This document shows positions 11,501 through 22,690 of a stretch of DNA of 64,000 nt, in pieces; the stretch's first letter is position 1; each line of letters begins with the position of its first letter. Both the position numbers and the translations under genes were made by a program. A model generated the notes under the pieces. The model was not told the origin of the DNA, searched no databases, and was given only the letters and a program-made list of their open reading frames with translations. The DNA lies in assembly GCA_035048485.1 (NCBI GenBank), contig CM068587.1, forward strand, positions 37,628,816 to 37,692,815, read 5' to 3'. The stretch is from Pteria penguin (lineage: Eukaryota > Mollusca > Bivalvia > Pterioida > Pteriidae).

Positions 11501-14500
11501 GTAAGTGGTCAGATCATGTATCGTAGCACTTCCATCTATAAATGTCGTAGGCCAAAACTCCCAGCATGTCATAGAGCGTTACACTGGTTTTTGAATAACT
11601 ATCATGTGCTTCGATTTTTAATTAGATACTGAGAAAATAACATTCATATAGTTAGCACAGACATGCCAACTTGTACAAATTGAACGTTACCTTTTTATTT
11701 GTATTTTATGCCTCTATGATTTTTCATGACAAAATATGATTTTTCTAAAAATCTGGAATTTTAATGTGGTCACTCTGTTTTGGTTTTGTTATTTACACAC
11801 AATCTGTCTTTCAAATGTTAGTATGTAATTTTGTAGCTGCTTGTCAATTAATCGCTTTTATGACTAGTAAATCAAACTGGTTTCCCCAAATGGCACAATC
11901 AATTTAACTATTGATGACGATATTTGTTCAGCTCTACCAAGAAGCCAAAAATTTTACTGGAAGCACATGTTTTTAAAAGATTATACGTAAAGATATTCTA
12001 CATTTAGGAAAGGAATTACTGATGCTGGTTTCAACATTTATGTCTCCGACTTCTCATTTTCGCACAGGGGAGGGGTGTGGAGGGACCACGACATTAAGAA
12101 ACATTTGAAAACAACTATTCACAGTTAAAGTAGTAATAAAGGTCAATCTTCAAATGAATTGGATTCTTTTTTCATTACTGCAAATAACAATGCAGCTGCT
12201 ACAGCTATTAACACCGAATGTTTATTCATTTCGTTGGACATAACATTACAAAGAGGATATACCAGTACTTTAGTGTATAATGCTTGGGTGAATCCCCCAC
12301 CCCTGCCCCTTCTCGGGAATACTATTTCTGAGATTTGAATGTTAACAGGTCTGTTATCATAAACCATAATGGTCATTATGCAACAATGGTTGGTACTGTC
12401 CCAGTGGGATGAAATTCTACTTAGTTCATTCATTACAGTGTTGGTCCCATAACTCACAGGTCTTGAGTTCAAGTCTAGATGACCATGATATAGAAGATTG
12501 TAAGAACCTTTGTTTCATTTATGGTACTGTATATGTACCTGTCAGCATTTTTCTAAGTGTGCTAATTTATGATAAAAGCAGAAAATGATTAGTGTATTTC
12601 TTCTTTCAGTTCAATTCAGGTTGGAGGTTCAAAAAGAGACCTGGAGTAGAATATTTCCTGAAAACTGTAGGACCGCCGCTGTTTGAAACTGTGGTATACA
12701 CGAGTGAAAATGGCATGGTAAGAAAGCATAGATTCTTCAGTTATGTTGAATGTTCATGATGTCATATCAGGAAAAAATGGATTTTTTATAATTTGTCATA
12801 TTTGAAGGTACAGGAATCTACAATACTGTATTTGTAACATAAAAGTTTTCTATGTAAACAATGCATACAAGGATTCGAAATTTACAAGATTACTTGGATA
12901 CATTCAAATCATCACTGAAGTAATTTTGTCGATAAAACAACAGTTTCTGTATTATGGGTACAATTAAGCCTTGTTCAAAGTAAGTCACTGAAATAATAAT
13001 AATGTTATTTCTATTTTGACAATAACGATGTGGATTAGAAATTGCAGTAGAGATAGAACAATATGTATGGTGAATTGAGAAGGGGGTGGGGGTTGCATCC
13101 GGTTCTAAAAAAATCTTACACATTTGCATGTATAAGAAAAATTTGTGATCTCAATTACTTGGGTTTTCATACGTTTCATGATCCAAGAAGTCATTGAGAA
13201 GAATCCATCACATTTTTAGTAAAGATTAAATGAAATGTTGTTTGAGTTGTATTATCATATACTAAAGGAGAGATGCAAAGATAACCATATAATTGGGAAA
13301 TTTATGTCAAGAATGAAGCATGTAGATATCTTTAAAGTTGGAAAGTGTTTAGTTATGCATGTTGGTTTTACAAAAATACAAAGCCGGCGTGGCCTAATGG
13401 TATCACGCTTGCCTCCTGATCGGGATACTGGGGTTCAAGTCCCGCTCTGGTCAAGCCGGTGTCCTGTCTTTCGGATGAGATAGTAAAAACTGAGGCCCCG
13501 TGTCGTGGTATGCATGGCACGATCTAGAGGTCCTGGGTTGAACTCCTGCCCTGGGCACACCAGTTTTCTGTCTTTCAGATGAGACAGTAAAAACTGAGGT
13601 CCCGTGTCACGGTAGGCATGGCACGTAAAGATCCATCTCTGCTTCAGGTGGGTCTGTTGCAGAGGTCTAAATTTGTATGCAATGCATCAGGCAGATGCTG
13701 TCACCATATACGTGAGATACTCATGCAGTGAAGTAAAACAATAATCAATCAATCAATCAATCATGGTACATGTTGTGTTCAGTCTGTATAGACCACATGT
13801 ATGGGTTTTATCTATTGTTGTTTCTTTCTATTTATAGACTGCAGAAATGATCATCAATACTTTGGACCCCGATTCTCACATCATGTATAGACTGTATCGT
13901 GACACCACCAGGTACATGGACGGTATCCATGTTAAAGACCTGTCATACCTCAATCGAGATTTGTCCAAAGTCATTTTCTTAGATTGGAACAAAGATTGTT
14001 TCAAGCTGCAGACAAGCAACGGTTTATTATTGAAAAAGTACACAGGTGATGACGATGACAATGTCATGGTGGACTTGGCACATTTCCTTCAAGGTATGAT
14101 TTATCATCAGGAGTTGTGGCTTGTTACTTTCCCCCACTGGAATATGAATTTCTTTGATAACATTAAAACAGGGTGCAAAATATTTTTCGCTTAAAAACAT
14201 ATCTCTCAGATCAGTGCTATCATATTTACATCTGACCACAGTTTTCAAGTGACTGTGTCATAAGTGAAAAAATCATCCATTGAAACTCACGTAGGTCATG
14301 ACCAGTCTGTACTTTTCATGTGTGACAGGAGAAAAACACAATTTTTTATTCAAAGGTTGGTAATTGAAAATCAGAAAAATCAAAGTTTTGATATATTGAA
14401 CAATGGTATTGATTTCAAATGTCGGTCTTTCCAGCCATTGCCATCTCACAAGTAGATGATGTCCGACCTGTTTTGGATTACTACAGTCAGTTCGACGATC

Positions 14501-15199
14501 CCCTGGAAAAATTCAAGGAAAACCAAGCAAAACTACAGGTAATACTTCCATGCTAACTTTCACATTTTATCCTGATTTGATAAGCTAGACTGTAAGCACT
14601 AAAAATTTTTAAAGTTTTAAAATGCTTTGAAAAATTACAAAGCAGATGTAACATGTGATGTAGAAAGTTTTCCATAGAATATAATTTAATTGGAGTTAAT
14701 TCCCTTGTGACAAGTCTGCCATCCTTAAGGTATATAACTAAATATTTGTGCATAAATCAACGAAATTATGTAAGAGATTTCTTAAATCTAAGGAGCTTCC
14801 TAATTTCTGCAATTCTTCTACATTATTTGAGCTATTGAATAATGTAAAAATATTTTTGAAGAAAACGGTAATTGTATACAACTTTCTCAAAATAATTCAA
14901 TAAAATTAGCATGCATATGGAGCAAAAACTTCAACTTCATGAACTATCCATCTCTATTTGGGTGTTTTTTTGTATTTACAAATTATGAAAGTCAAAAATC
15001 TGCAATAGTTTAGTCAGCAAACTTTTATTCCATTGCTAATGATTTCATTTAACATTTTGAATAGTAAGCACTATTATAAGATTTTGTAATGTTCCTTTAC
15101 TTTTCATGATAGGCAGAGCAGGAGAAGTTAGCCATACAACAGAATCAACAGCAGCATAGTCGATTCAGTTTCATAAGTCGCATGGTCAACAAAAGTTGA
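5571..15199 (+). CDS. TIMM50: Mitochondrial import inner membrane translocase subunit TIM50, complete
   Basis: TIM50 is the TIM23-complex receptor that takes presequence proteins from the outer-membrane translocase. Nine exons join in phase: 5571-5973, 8691-8722, 8960-8981, 9324-9367, 11381-11500, 12610-12717, 13838-14093, 14435-14538, 15113-15199, giving 391 aa; all introns are GT-AG. Residues 1-30 are a basic mitochondrial presequence ([15 protein letters not shown]), about 117-134 is one membrane segment, and from about 182 the FCP1-like domain begins. [48 protein letters not shown] and [18 protein letters not shown] are TIM50 hallmarks. The phosphatase DxD is replaced by E196-x-T198, as in animal TIM50, so no phosphatase activity is expected. 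Exons 2-4 are only 32, 22 and 44 nt; exon 4 is the least certain (weak donor AGA/GTTATT) but restores the frame. Introns 1, 4 and 6 carry transposons. Confidence 0.95.
6320..8330. mobile_element. MULE-type DNA transposon in TIMM50 intron 1
   Basis: Terminal inverted repeats of about 95 bp: the left arm (6320-6415) and right arm (8232-8330) are built of repeated GGTAACTCGGCCCGTG motifs and match after reverse complementation. Flanks carry a near-identical direct repeat, TCTGTACGGTATC at 6306-6318 and TCTGTACAGTATC at 8331-8343, a likely target duplication in the size range of Mutator-like elements. The interior is AT-rich except for a GC-richer ORF at 7217-7960. The transposase is absent, so the element is internally deleted or captured. 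Confidence 0.75.
7217..7960 (+). CDS. PHD-like / FLYWCH zinc-finger protein carried by MULE-type element
   Basis: The 247-aa ORF starts at [18 protein letters not shown]. Residues about 5-60 hold a zinc-binding array (CTQC, CHFC, HRTC, CCRLC) of PHD/RING-like spacing. Residues about 165-225 resemble a FLYWCH finger: [15 protein letters not shown], then WRC, SC and HLH in the usual C2H2 order. FLYWCH fingers commonly precede MULE transposases, but the ORF ends shortly after the HLH with an unrelated hydrophobic tail, so the transposase is missing. Base composition is much more GC-rich than the surroundings. I infer a DNA-binding remnant of a transposon protein, or a captured gene, rather than a host gene of TIMM50; expression is unknown. 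An in-frame GTG lies upstream, but ATG at 7217 directly precedes the first zinc ligands. Confidence 0.65.
   Translation: MTRECTQCELEIRPRQEFVPCHFCERQTHRTCTGVTREDYRRAKRENANLHFCCRLCANPDAESTRLSDAEKTLPYAEQSTTQLTNPSDDTTIPYQQADQSSFDLTNRESFQLNPEPNEASMSDDSIDCSIPPESEVTYQIIESATQRSKRKLVSSDGYTYTFKREFKSATQWRCSVRNKTVSCPVTVLQTGDTFTVSSRSHLHQGQPGVLYVFYVMLCNTCICSIFQHRSHQCFSCYEMITLMINC
9427..9619. mobile_element. Short inverted-repeat element (MITE-like)
   Basis: A 193-bp segment in TIMM50 intron 4 begins CAGGGCTCACA and ends TGTGAGCCCTG, an exact inverted repeat of 11 bp. This is reminiscent of hAT-type termini, but I see no clear 8-bp target duplication. Confidence 0.45.
9806..10692. mobile_element. Palindrome-ended (Helentron-like) repeat, copy a
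   Basis: Same family as the copies at 15.8, 19.4 and 52.6 kb: TAGTCATAGTG(T)GCCGTCCGTCG near one end, internal blocks GATTTGGATCAAACTTTGT and ACTTGAAATCAGTCAACAAA, and the terminal block TACTCAGGAGAGCGATATAG followed by GGCCCCCTTGGGCCTCTTG. The AGCTCACCTGAG palindromic end is eroded here. It lies in TIMM50 intron 4. Confidence 0.7.
13381..13762 (+). mobile_element. tRNA-derived SINE with (AATC)n tail
   Basis: The head has box A-like TGGCCTAATGG and box B-like GGGTTCAAGTCCC in tRNA order. The body contains two related segments (GTCTTTCGGATGAGATAGTAAAAACTGAGG, then a second TCTTTCAGATGAGACAGTAAAAACTGAGG), so the middle is internally duplicated. It finishes with ATGCATCAGGCAGATGCTG and a short AATC repeat. 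It lies in TIMM50 intron 6. Confidence 0.8.
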
Positions 15200-15840
15200 G
15201 AGGTATTTTGTGAGGCTTGCAGATACATTATAACGATTCCATTGCTGAATATTGATAATAATGTCAAATGAACTTAATGGACTGATCTTGTAGATCACAG
15301 AGAGGATATCTTTACCTACATTTTGTGTGAATATTGTTGCAAATAGCAGTGGAAATACTTATCTATATTTTGTGTGCATCTTGTGGAAGATCGCAGTGGA
15401 AATACTTTGTCTCCTCTTAGTATGGATTCTGTTGAAGATATTTTACTACACGTGTAAATGCATTAAGCCTTTTTTGAGGAATCATTTGATAGAGGAATTG
15501 ATTTGTACAATTCCATTTTGTATACTAAATACATGTTTATTCATATGTAAATCATTCATGAAATGATCAATGTAAATAAGATTCATGAAGAACTTGCTTG
15601 TTTATGATATATCGTTTTAATACCATATTAAATGTGATATATGAATATCAACACAAATATTCTGTCTTATTTATTGCTGAATTGCATTTCAAAATTAAAA
15701 TCATCTTGAAATAAAATTACAAGTGTTAGAACAACTCAGAAACAAATATGTTGAGTGTTTAAACTCTATTTCATAAGAGTAAACAGCTGTGTGTGTACTA
15801 CTACTTTACTAGGATTTATGATTACAGTCTTCAGTAAAAG
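15200..15840 (+). other. TIMM50 3' untranslated region and flank
   Basis: AT-rich and non-coding. AATAAA occurs at about 15711-15716 and is the best candidate polyadenylation signal. The small reading frame in this stretch has no recognisable features. The next repeat element starts at 15847. Confidence 0.5.
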
Positions 15841-15846
15841 CTTTTT

Positions 15847-18800
15847 TAGCTCACCTGAGCCAAAGGCTCAAGTGAGCTATAGTCATAGTGCGCCGTCCGT
15901 CGTCCGTCGGCGTCATCGGCGTCGTCGTCGTCCGTCGTTAACTTTTTCACATTTTCGACTTCTTCTCTGGAACTACATTGCAGATTTGGATCAAACTTTG
16001 TGTAAATGATGTACTCAAGGTCCCCTACTAAAATTGTGTTCGGGATCCAGATTCCCTCAGGGGTGGATCCATGGCGGGACCAAAAGTGCCCAAAAGGGTA
16101 CCCCTCTTCAAACATCTTCTTCTCCAGAAGCAGTACACAAATGGGGATACTAATTGCATTTCAACAATCTATAAAGATGGGTTGTTAAAAATTGTGTTCG
16201 GGGTTAAGATCCGTCAAATAGAAATTTACGCTTTTTTGACGTGTTTCTGGACTTAGTCATTTCAATGAAGAAAAGTGTCATGTTTTTCAGTTAATTGATA
16301 TTGATGATTTCTTAATGACTATTTTGATCATAATTGTGGTAAGGAATATTATTGTGAAAGAATTTTGTCATTATCTCAATTTTTGGATTTTTTATGAATT
16401 TTTTAAGACTTTCAAAAAAAAGGGGGGGTTGGCCATTTTTCACATTTTCAACTTTTTCTACGAAACCACATGAAAGATTTTAATGAAACATGGAATACAT
16501 GAAGTACTAAAAGTCCTCTATCAATGTGGTAAATTTCATCCAAATTGGTTAACAGATAATGCCACCATGTCTAAAAAGTAGGTCTCACAATGGTACATAT
16601 AATACTTGGTAATTGAAATATGGAGAGTAGCGGATCAAATCCAGCTGTGGTCAAAAAAATTTTTTTTTTTTTTTTTACACATCTAAATAAGTTTTTAGAT
16701 GTTTCTAAACACTCAACATATGAAATTAGGAATTTTACGTTTAAGACTTCCAAAAAAAAAAAAGGGGGGGGGGCCATTTTTCACATTTTCAACTTTTTCT
16801 ACAAAACTGTTTGGAACTACATTGCAGATTTGGATCAAACTTTGTGTAAATGATGTACTCAAGGTCCCCTACTAAAATTGTGTTCGGGATCCAGATTCCC
16901 TCAGGGGTGGATCCAGGGTGGGACCAAAAGTGCCCAAAAGGGTACCCCTCTTCAAACATCTTCTTCTCCAGAAACAGTACATAAATGGGGAAATTAGTTG
17001 CATTTCAACAATCTATAAAGATGGGTTATTAAAAATTGTGTTCGGGGTTAAGATCCGTCAAATAGAAATTTACGCTTTTTTGACGTGTTTCTGGACTTAG
17101 TCATTTCAATGAAGAAAAGTGTCATGTTTTTCAGTTAATTGATATTGATGATTTCTTAATGACTATTTTGATCATAATTGTGGTAAGGAATATTATTGTG
17201 AAAGAATTTTGTCATTATCTCAATTTTTGGATTTTTTATGAATTTTTTAAGACTTTCAAAAAAAAGGGGGGGTTGGCCATTTTTCACATTTTCAACTTTT
17301 TCTACGAAACCACATGAAAGATTTTAATGAAACATGGAATACATGAAGTACTAAAAGTCCTCTATCAATATGGTAAATTTCATCCAAATTGGTTAACAGA
17401 TAATGCCACCATGTCTAAAAAGTAGGTCTCACAATGGTACATATAATACTTGGTAATTGAAATATGGAGAGTAGCGGATCAAATCCAGCTGTGGTCAAAA
17501 AAATTTTTTTTTTTTTTTTACACATCTAAATAAGTTTTTAGATGTTTCTAAACACTCAACATATGAAATTAGGAATTTTACGTTTAAGACTTCCAAAAAA
17601 AAAAAGGGGGGGGGGGGGCCATTTTTCACATTTTCAACTTTTTCTACAAAACTGTTTGGAACTACATTGCAGATTTGGATCAAACTTTGTGTAAATGATG
17701 TACTCAAGGTCCCCTACTAAAATTGTGTTCGGGATCCAGATTCCCTCAGGGGTGGATCCAGGGTGGGACCAAAAGTGCCCAAAAGGGTACCCCTCTTCAA
17801 ACATCTTCTTCTCCAGAAACAGTACATAAATGGGGAAACTAGTTGCATTTCAACAATCTATAAAGATGGGTTATTAAAAATTGTGTTCGGGGTTAAGATC
17901 CGTCAAATAGAAATTTACGCTTTTTTTTCATCCAAATTGGTTAACAGATAATGCCACCATGTCTAAAAAGTAGGTCTCACAATGGTACATATACCACTTG
18001 GTAATTGAAATATAGAGAGTAGCGGATCAAATCCAGCTGTGGTCAAAAAAAATTTTTTTTTTTTTTTACACATCTAAATAAGTTTTTAGATGTTTCTAAA
18101 CACTCAACATATGAAATTAGGAATTTTACGTTTAAGACTTCCAAATAAAAAAAAAAAGGGGGGGGGGCCATTTTTCACATTTTCAACTTTTTCTACAAAA
18201 CTGTTTGAAGGATTTTAATAAATCTTGATAGAAATAAGTCACTTATGATCCTCTTCAAATTCTGTTGTTTTCGTCCAGACCTCTTTACAGGTGGCACCAC
18301 CATAGTCAAAAGTAGGTCACAAAAGAGTTCCCTCCTTTAACAATATTCTTTTTCATACGGGCTGTATACAGAGACAAACAGAATGCATTGAAATGATCTA
18401 GAGGGATGAGTGAAGACGTATTGTCATTTTGGTTCCCTTCCAAAATCAAATTTTAGAATTTTTTTTCGACATTTCTTTGAACTTGGTGATTCAATGCAGA
18501 AAAAAAGTGTCATATTTCCTAGTTAACTGATAATGATGATTTCTTATGGACTATTGTGATCATAATTATGGTAAGGATTGTTACTTTGAAAGAATTTTGT
18601 CAATATCTCAATTTTTGGATTTTCTATGAATTTTTTAAGACTTCCAAATGAGAGTGTATAGGAACAATTGAATCACATTTTTCACTTCTGCTGTTATACC
18701 ACATGAAAGATTTTAATGAAACAAGGAATACATGAAGTACTAAAGGTCCTCTATCAATTTGGTAAATTTTTATCCAAATTGGTTAACAGATAATGCCACC

Positions 18801-19268
18801 ATGTCTAAAAAGCAGTTCTCACAATGGTATATATACCACTTGGTAATTGAAATATGGAGAAATTTTTTTTTTCATTTCTTTACACATCTAAATAAGTTGA
18901 ATGTTTCTCAACACTCAACATATGAAATTAGGCAATTTTAAGTTAGATCTGGACAATATTTGAAACAATTGTTGTTCATGACCCAGACTTGAAATCAGTC
19001 AACAAAAGGCCCCACCTAAAGAAAATGACTAACTTGTTGCCCTGAATGACTTCTTGCAGAGACAAAGGAAATGCTTAATATCAAAATCACGTGAATGGAT
19101 GTGCAAAAAAGTGTTGTTTTTTATTCTAGCCTGAAATAAAATTTGACATATTTTCAACATCTGTGTTGACTTAGTCACATTAATGCAAAAATAAATGAAT
19201 TCTTCCTTCATGCATGACTGATCATCTAGGTACTCAGGTGAGCGATATAGGCCCACTTGGGCCTCTTG
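15847..19268. mobile_element. Palindrome-ended (Helentron-like) repeat, copy b, internally expanded
   Basis: Left end TAGCTCACCTGAGCCAAAGG can fold with CTCAAGTGAGCTA into a hairpin. The right end has CTCAGGTGAGCGATATAGG followed by GCCCACTTGGGCC and TCTTG. In reverse orientation this gives a 5' block with a subterminal GCTCACCTGAG and a 3' hairpin ending CTAA, the arrangement described for Helentron-type non-autonomous elements. No Rep/helicase gene is present. The central part is a tandem array of about 845-bp units. Reading frames across it are chance. Confidence 0.65.
15971..18200. repeat. Tandem array of about 845-bp units inside copy b
   Basis: The marker AACTACATTGCAGATTTGG recurs at 15971, 16815 and 17660, i.e. 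spacings of 844 and 845 bp, and flanking sequence repeats almost identically. The third unit is cut short: near 17925 sequence jumps from the block TTTACGCTTTTTT directly to CATCCAAATTGGTTAACAG, skipping several hundred bases. Each unit has a poly(T) run and an A-run followed by a G-run (for example 16750-16772). Near identity suggests recent duplication, or assembly uncertainty. Confidence 0.85.
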
Positions 19269-19360
19269 TTTCAATACAAGCCCAAAGAGCAGGTAACAGA
19301 CAGAATTAAGAACACTGATCAGATTTTCACAAGCCCGAAGGTTTTCTTTTTTTTACTTTT

Positions 19361-21426
19361 TAGCTCACCTGAGCGTAGCTCAAGTGAGCTATTGTCATAG
19401 TGCAGCGTCCGTCGTCCCTCCGTCGTTAACTTTTCTACATTTTCGACTTCTCCTCCAGAACCGCTGCACAGAATTTCACCAAACTCCATAGGAAGTAAGT
19501 ACTCAAGGTCCTCTACAAAGTTTGTGTTTTTTATGCTGATCCGTGATCCAAGATGGCCGCCATTGGCTCTGATTGGTTGACACATTTTCGACTTCTCCTC
19601 CAGAACTGCTGCACAGAATTTCACCAAACTCCATAGGAAGTAAGTACTCAAGGTCCTCTACAAAGTTTGTGTTTTTTATGCCGATCCGTGATCCAAGATG
19701 GCCGCCATTGGCTCTGATTGGTTGACACATTTTCGACTTCTCCTCCAGAACTGCTGCACAGAATTTCACCAAACTCCATAGGAAGTAAGAACTCAAGGTC
19801 CTCTACAAAGTTTGTGTTTTTTATGCCGATCCGTGATCCAAGATGGCCGCCATTGGCTCTGATTGGTTGACACATTTTCGACTTCTCCTCCAGAACTGCT
19901 GCACAGAATTTCACCAAACTTCATAGGAAGTAAGTACTCAAGGTCCTCTACCAAGTTTGTGTTTTTTTTGCCGATCCGTAATCCAAGATTGCCGCCATTG
20001 GCTCTGATTGTTTGACACATTTTGACTTCTTCTCCAGAACTGCTGCACAGAATTTCACAAAACTTCATAGGAAGTAAGTACTCAAAGTCCTCTACCAAGT
20101 TTGTGTTTTTTATGCCGATCCATAATCCAAGATGGCCGCCATTGGTTCTGATTGGTTGACACTTTTTCGACTTCTCCTCCAGAAAAGCTGCACAAAATTT
20201 CACCAAACTTCATAGGAGGTTGGTACTCAAGGTCCTCTACCAAGTTTGTGTTTTTTATGCCAGTCCGTGATCCAAGATGGCCGCCATTGGCTCTGATTGG
20301 TTGAAACATTTTCAACTTCTTCTCCAGATTGGCTGCACAGAATTTCATCAAACCTCATAGGAAGTAAGTACTCAAGGTCCTCTACCAAGTTTGTGTTCGG
20401 GATCCAGATTCCCTCAGGGGTGGATTCAGGGCGGGACCAAAAGTGCCCAAAAGGGTACCCCTCTTCAAACATCTTCTTCTCTAGAACCAGTACTAGATGG
20501 GGAAACTAATTGCATTTCAACAATCTATAAAGATGGGTTATTAAAAATTGTGTTCGGGGTTAAGATCTGTCAAATAGAAATTTACTCTTTTTTGACGTGT
20601 TTCTGGACTTAGTCATTTCAATGAAGAAAAGTGTCATGTTTTTCAGTTAATTGATATTGATGATTTCTTAATGACTATTTTGACCACAATTGTGGTAAGG
20701 AATATTATTGTGAAAGATATTTGTCGTAATCTCAATTTTAGGATTTTTTATGAATTTTTTAAGACTTCCAGAAGAAAGGGGGGGGGGGGTTGGCCATTTT
20801 TCACATTTTCACTTTTTTCTATAAAACCACATGAAAGATTTTAATGAAACATGGAATACATGAAGTACTAAAGGTCCTCTATCAATATGGTAAATTTCAT
20901 CCAAATTGGTTAACAGATAATGTCACCATGTCTAAAAAGCAGTTCTCACAATGGTACATATATACCACTTGGTAATTGAAATATGGAGAGTAGCGGTTCA
21001 AATCCAGCTGTGGTCAAAAAATTTTTTTTCATTTCTTTAAACATCTAAATAAGTTTTTATATGTTTCTCAACAATCAACATATGAAATTAGGCAATTTTA
21101 AGTTAGATCTGGACAATATTTGAAACAATTGTTGTTCATGACCCAGACTTGAAATCAGTCAACAAAAGGCTCCACCTAAAGAAAATGACTAACTTGTTGC
21201 CCTGAATGACATCTTGCAGAGACAAAGGAAATGCTTAATATCAAAATCACCTGAGTGGAAGTGCAAAAAAGTGTTGTTTTTTATTCTAGCCTGAAATAAA
21301 ATTTGACATTTTCAACATCTGTGTTGACTTAGTCACATTAATGCAAAAATAAATGAATTCTTCCTTCATGCATGACTGATCATCTAGGTACTCAGGTGAG
21401 CGATATAGGCCCACTTGGGCCTCTTG
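19361..21426. mobile_element. Palindrome-ended (Helentron-like) repeat, copy c
   Basis: Begins TAGCTCACCTGAGCGTAGCT with an immediate complementary CAAGTGAGCTA and ends CTCAGGTGAGCGATATAGG, GCCCACTTGGGCC, TCTTG. The right part (20390-21426) is close to copies a and b. The left part is replaced by a 145-bp tandem array. No coding capacity is recognised. Confidence 0.7.
19437..20390. repeat. 145-bp tandem repeats with YY1-like and CCAAT-like motifs
   Basis: About 6.5 units with 145-bp spacing. Marker GCTGCACA(G/A)AATTTCA occurs seven times, near 19463, 19608, 19753, 19898, 20041, 20187 and 20332. Each complete unit contains CCAAGATGGCCGCCATTGG followed by CTCTGATTGGTTG; the copy near 19985 reads AAGATTGCCGCC. 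AAGATGGCCGCC is close to a YY1 site, and ATTGG/TGATTGG are reverse CCAAT boxes. The overlapping minus-strand frames are a by-product of the repetition: the unit length is not a multiple of three. Confidence 0.85.
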
Positions 21427-21985
21427 CTTTATTTGTCAAGAATGAATCTGCACTTTTTCATAACAATTTAAGTTTTCTTTCAATTTCTCTGTCAACTCTA
21501 CTAGCAATACATTTTGCACAAAACAAATCTAATATGTAGACCCTTTCACGTTAACTTCAGAACTGAGTGGAAAATGAATAGTTACGTTTTCTGTAAAATT
21601 TTTGACATCATAATGTAATTTTGATTGTACCTTACATCATTTTGCAGGAACAGTGATGATTTTGTCAATCAAAGCATTGGTGCCACATTTAAAGTGAAAG
21701 GGTCTATTCCAACCATTGACTACCATGGAACTTCCTCTGTCATACTGTTTTACCTCCTCCACCATCGGTAATTTATGGTGGTGGTCTTTTACTTGATTTT
21801 TGGCGAGGATCGGCCCCTTCTTTATATTTCGAAAAAGGAATAATACTACAATAATTTCTGAATAATGAGGAAATATTTACAAGCACCAAGGGCATAAGAT
21901 CTAAAATTTTTTTGCGTGCTTAATTCCTATTTTACAAGTGTTGGACATAGAGTTTGTGGTTTATTTTGAAGACTGATGATTAAAT
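21427..21985. other. Unassigned spacer
   Basis: AT-rich sequence between the copy c element and the 60-bp satellite. I see no gene, RNA or repeat end here. Confidence 0.4.
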
Positions 21986-22690
21986 GAAGTTAGTGCTGTC
22001 TTGTGTGTACTAATTAATGATTAACAGAGATGTATTTAAAAATACACAATTAGTGTTGTATCTGTGCCAGTTCATGAGAAATGTATTCAAAAATACGCAT
22101 TCAGTACTGCCCTAAGTGTGTTAATATATGACTAAAAGAAATATATTTAAAGATGCAGAATTAATGTTGCCCAGAGTGTGCTAATTCATGACTAAAAGAA
22201 ATGCCTTCAAAGATACAGAATTAGCACTGTCCTTAATGTGCTAATGCATGACTAATTGAAATGTGTTCAGAGATGCAGAATTAGTGTTGTCCTTTGTGTA
22301 CTACTTCATGACTAATTGAAATGGTACAGTATTCAAAGATACAGAATTAGTTGTGTCCTTTGTGTGCATATTCATGACTAATTGAAATGTCTTGAAAGAT
22401 ACAGAATTAGTACTCTCCTTTCTGTACTAATTCATGACTAATTGATATATGTTCAAATATACAGAATTAGTTCTTTCCTTTGTGTACCACTTCATGACTA
22501 ATTGAAGTGCCTTCAAACATACATACAGATTTAGTGTTGTTCTTTGTGTGCTAACTCGTGACTAATTGAAACGTGTTCAAAGATACAGAATTAGTGCTGT
22601 CATTTGTTTGCTAATTTACGACTTACAGAAATATTTTTGAACACACAGAGTCAGTGTTGTCTGTTTCTTGTTAATTCATAACTTGTGTTG
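21986..22690. repeat. Diverged satellite of about 60-bp units
   Basis: Roughly twelve units. Typical unit blocks are AGAATTAGTGTTGTCCTTTG, TGTGCTAATTCATGACTAAT and TGAAATGTGTTCAAAGATAC. Divergence between units is substantial (ATTCATGACTAAAAG, TTCATGACTAATTG), indicating an old array. No reading frame passes through it. Confidence 0.85.

Noticed and set aside
13235..13483. Plus-strand 82-aa ORF in TIMM50 intron 6
   Set aside because: Half of it is the head of the SINE at 13381 and there is no splice or domain support.
16571..17951. Repeated small ORFs on both strands in the 845-bp array
   Set aside because: Same explanation: repeated chance frames in a mobile element with homopolymer runs.
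19319..20472. Overlapping minus-strand ORFs with repeated MVKFCAAVLEEK-like peptides
   Set aside because: They come from the 145-bp non-coding tandem array; the period is not a multiple of three and the peptides are an echo of the repetition.
21986..22690. CRISPR-like array
   Set aside because: The genome is eukaryotic, the units are contiguous 60-bp satellite copies without unique spacers, and repeats are diverged.
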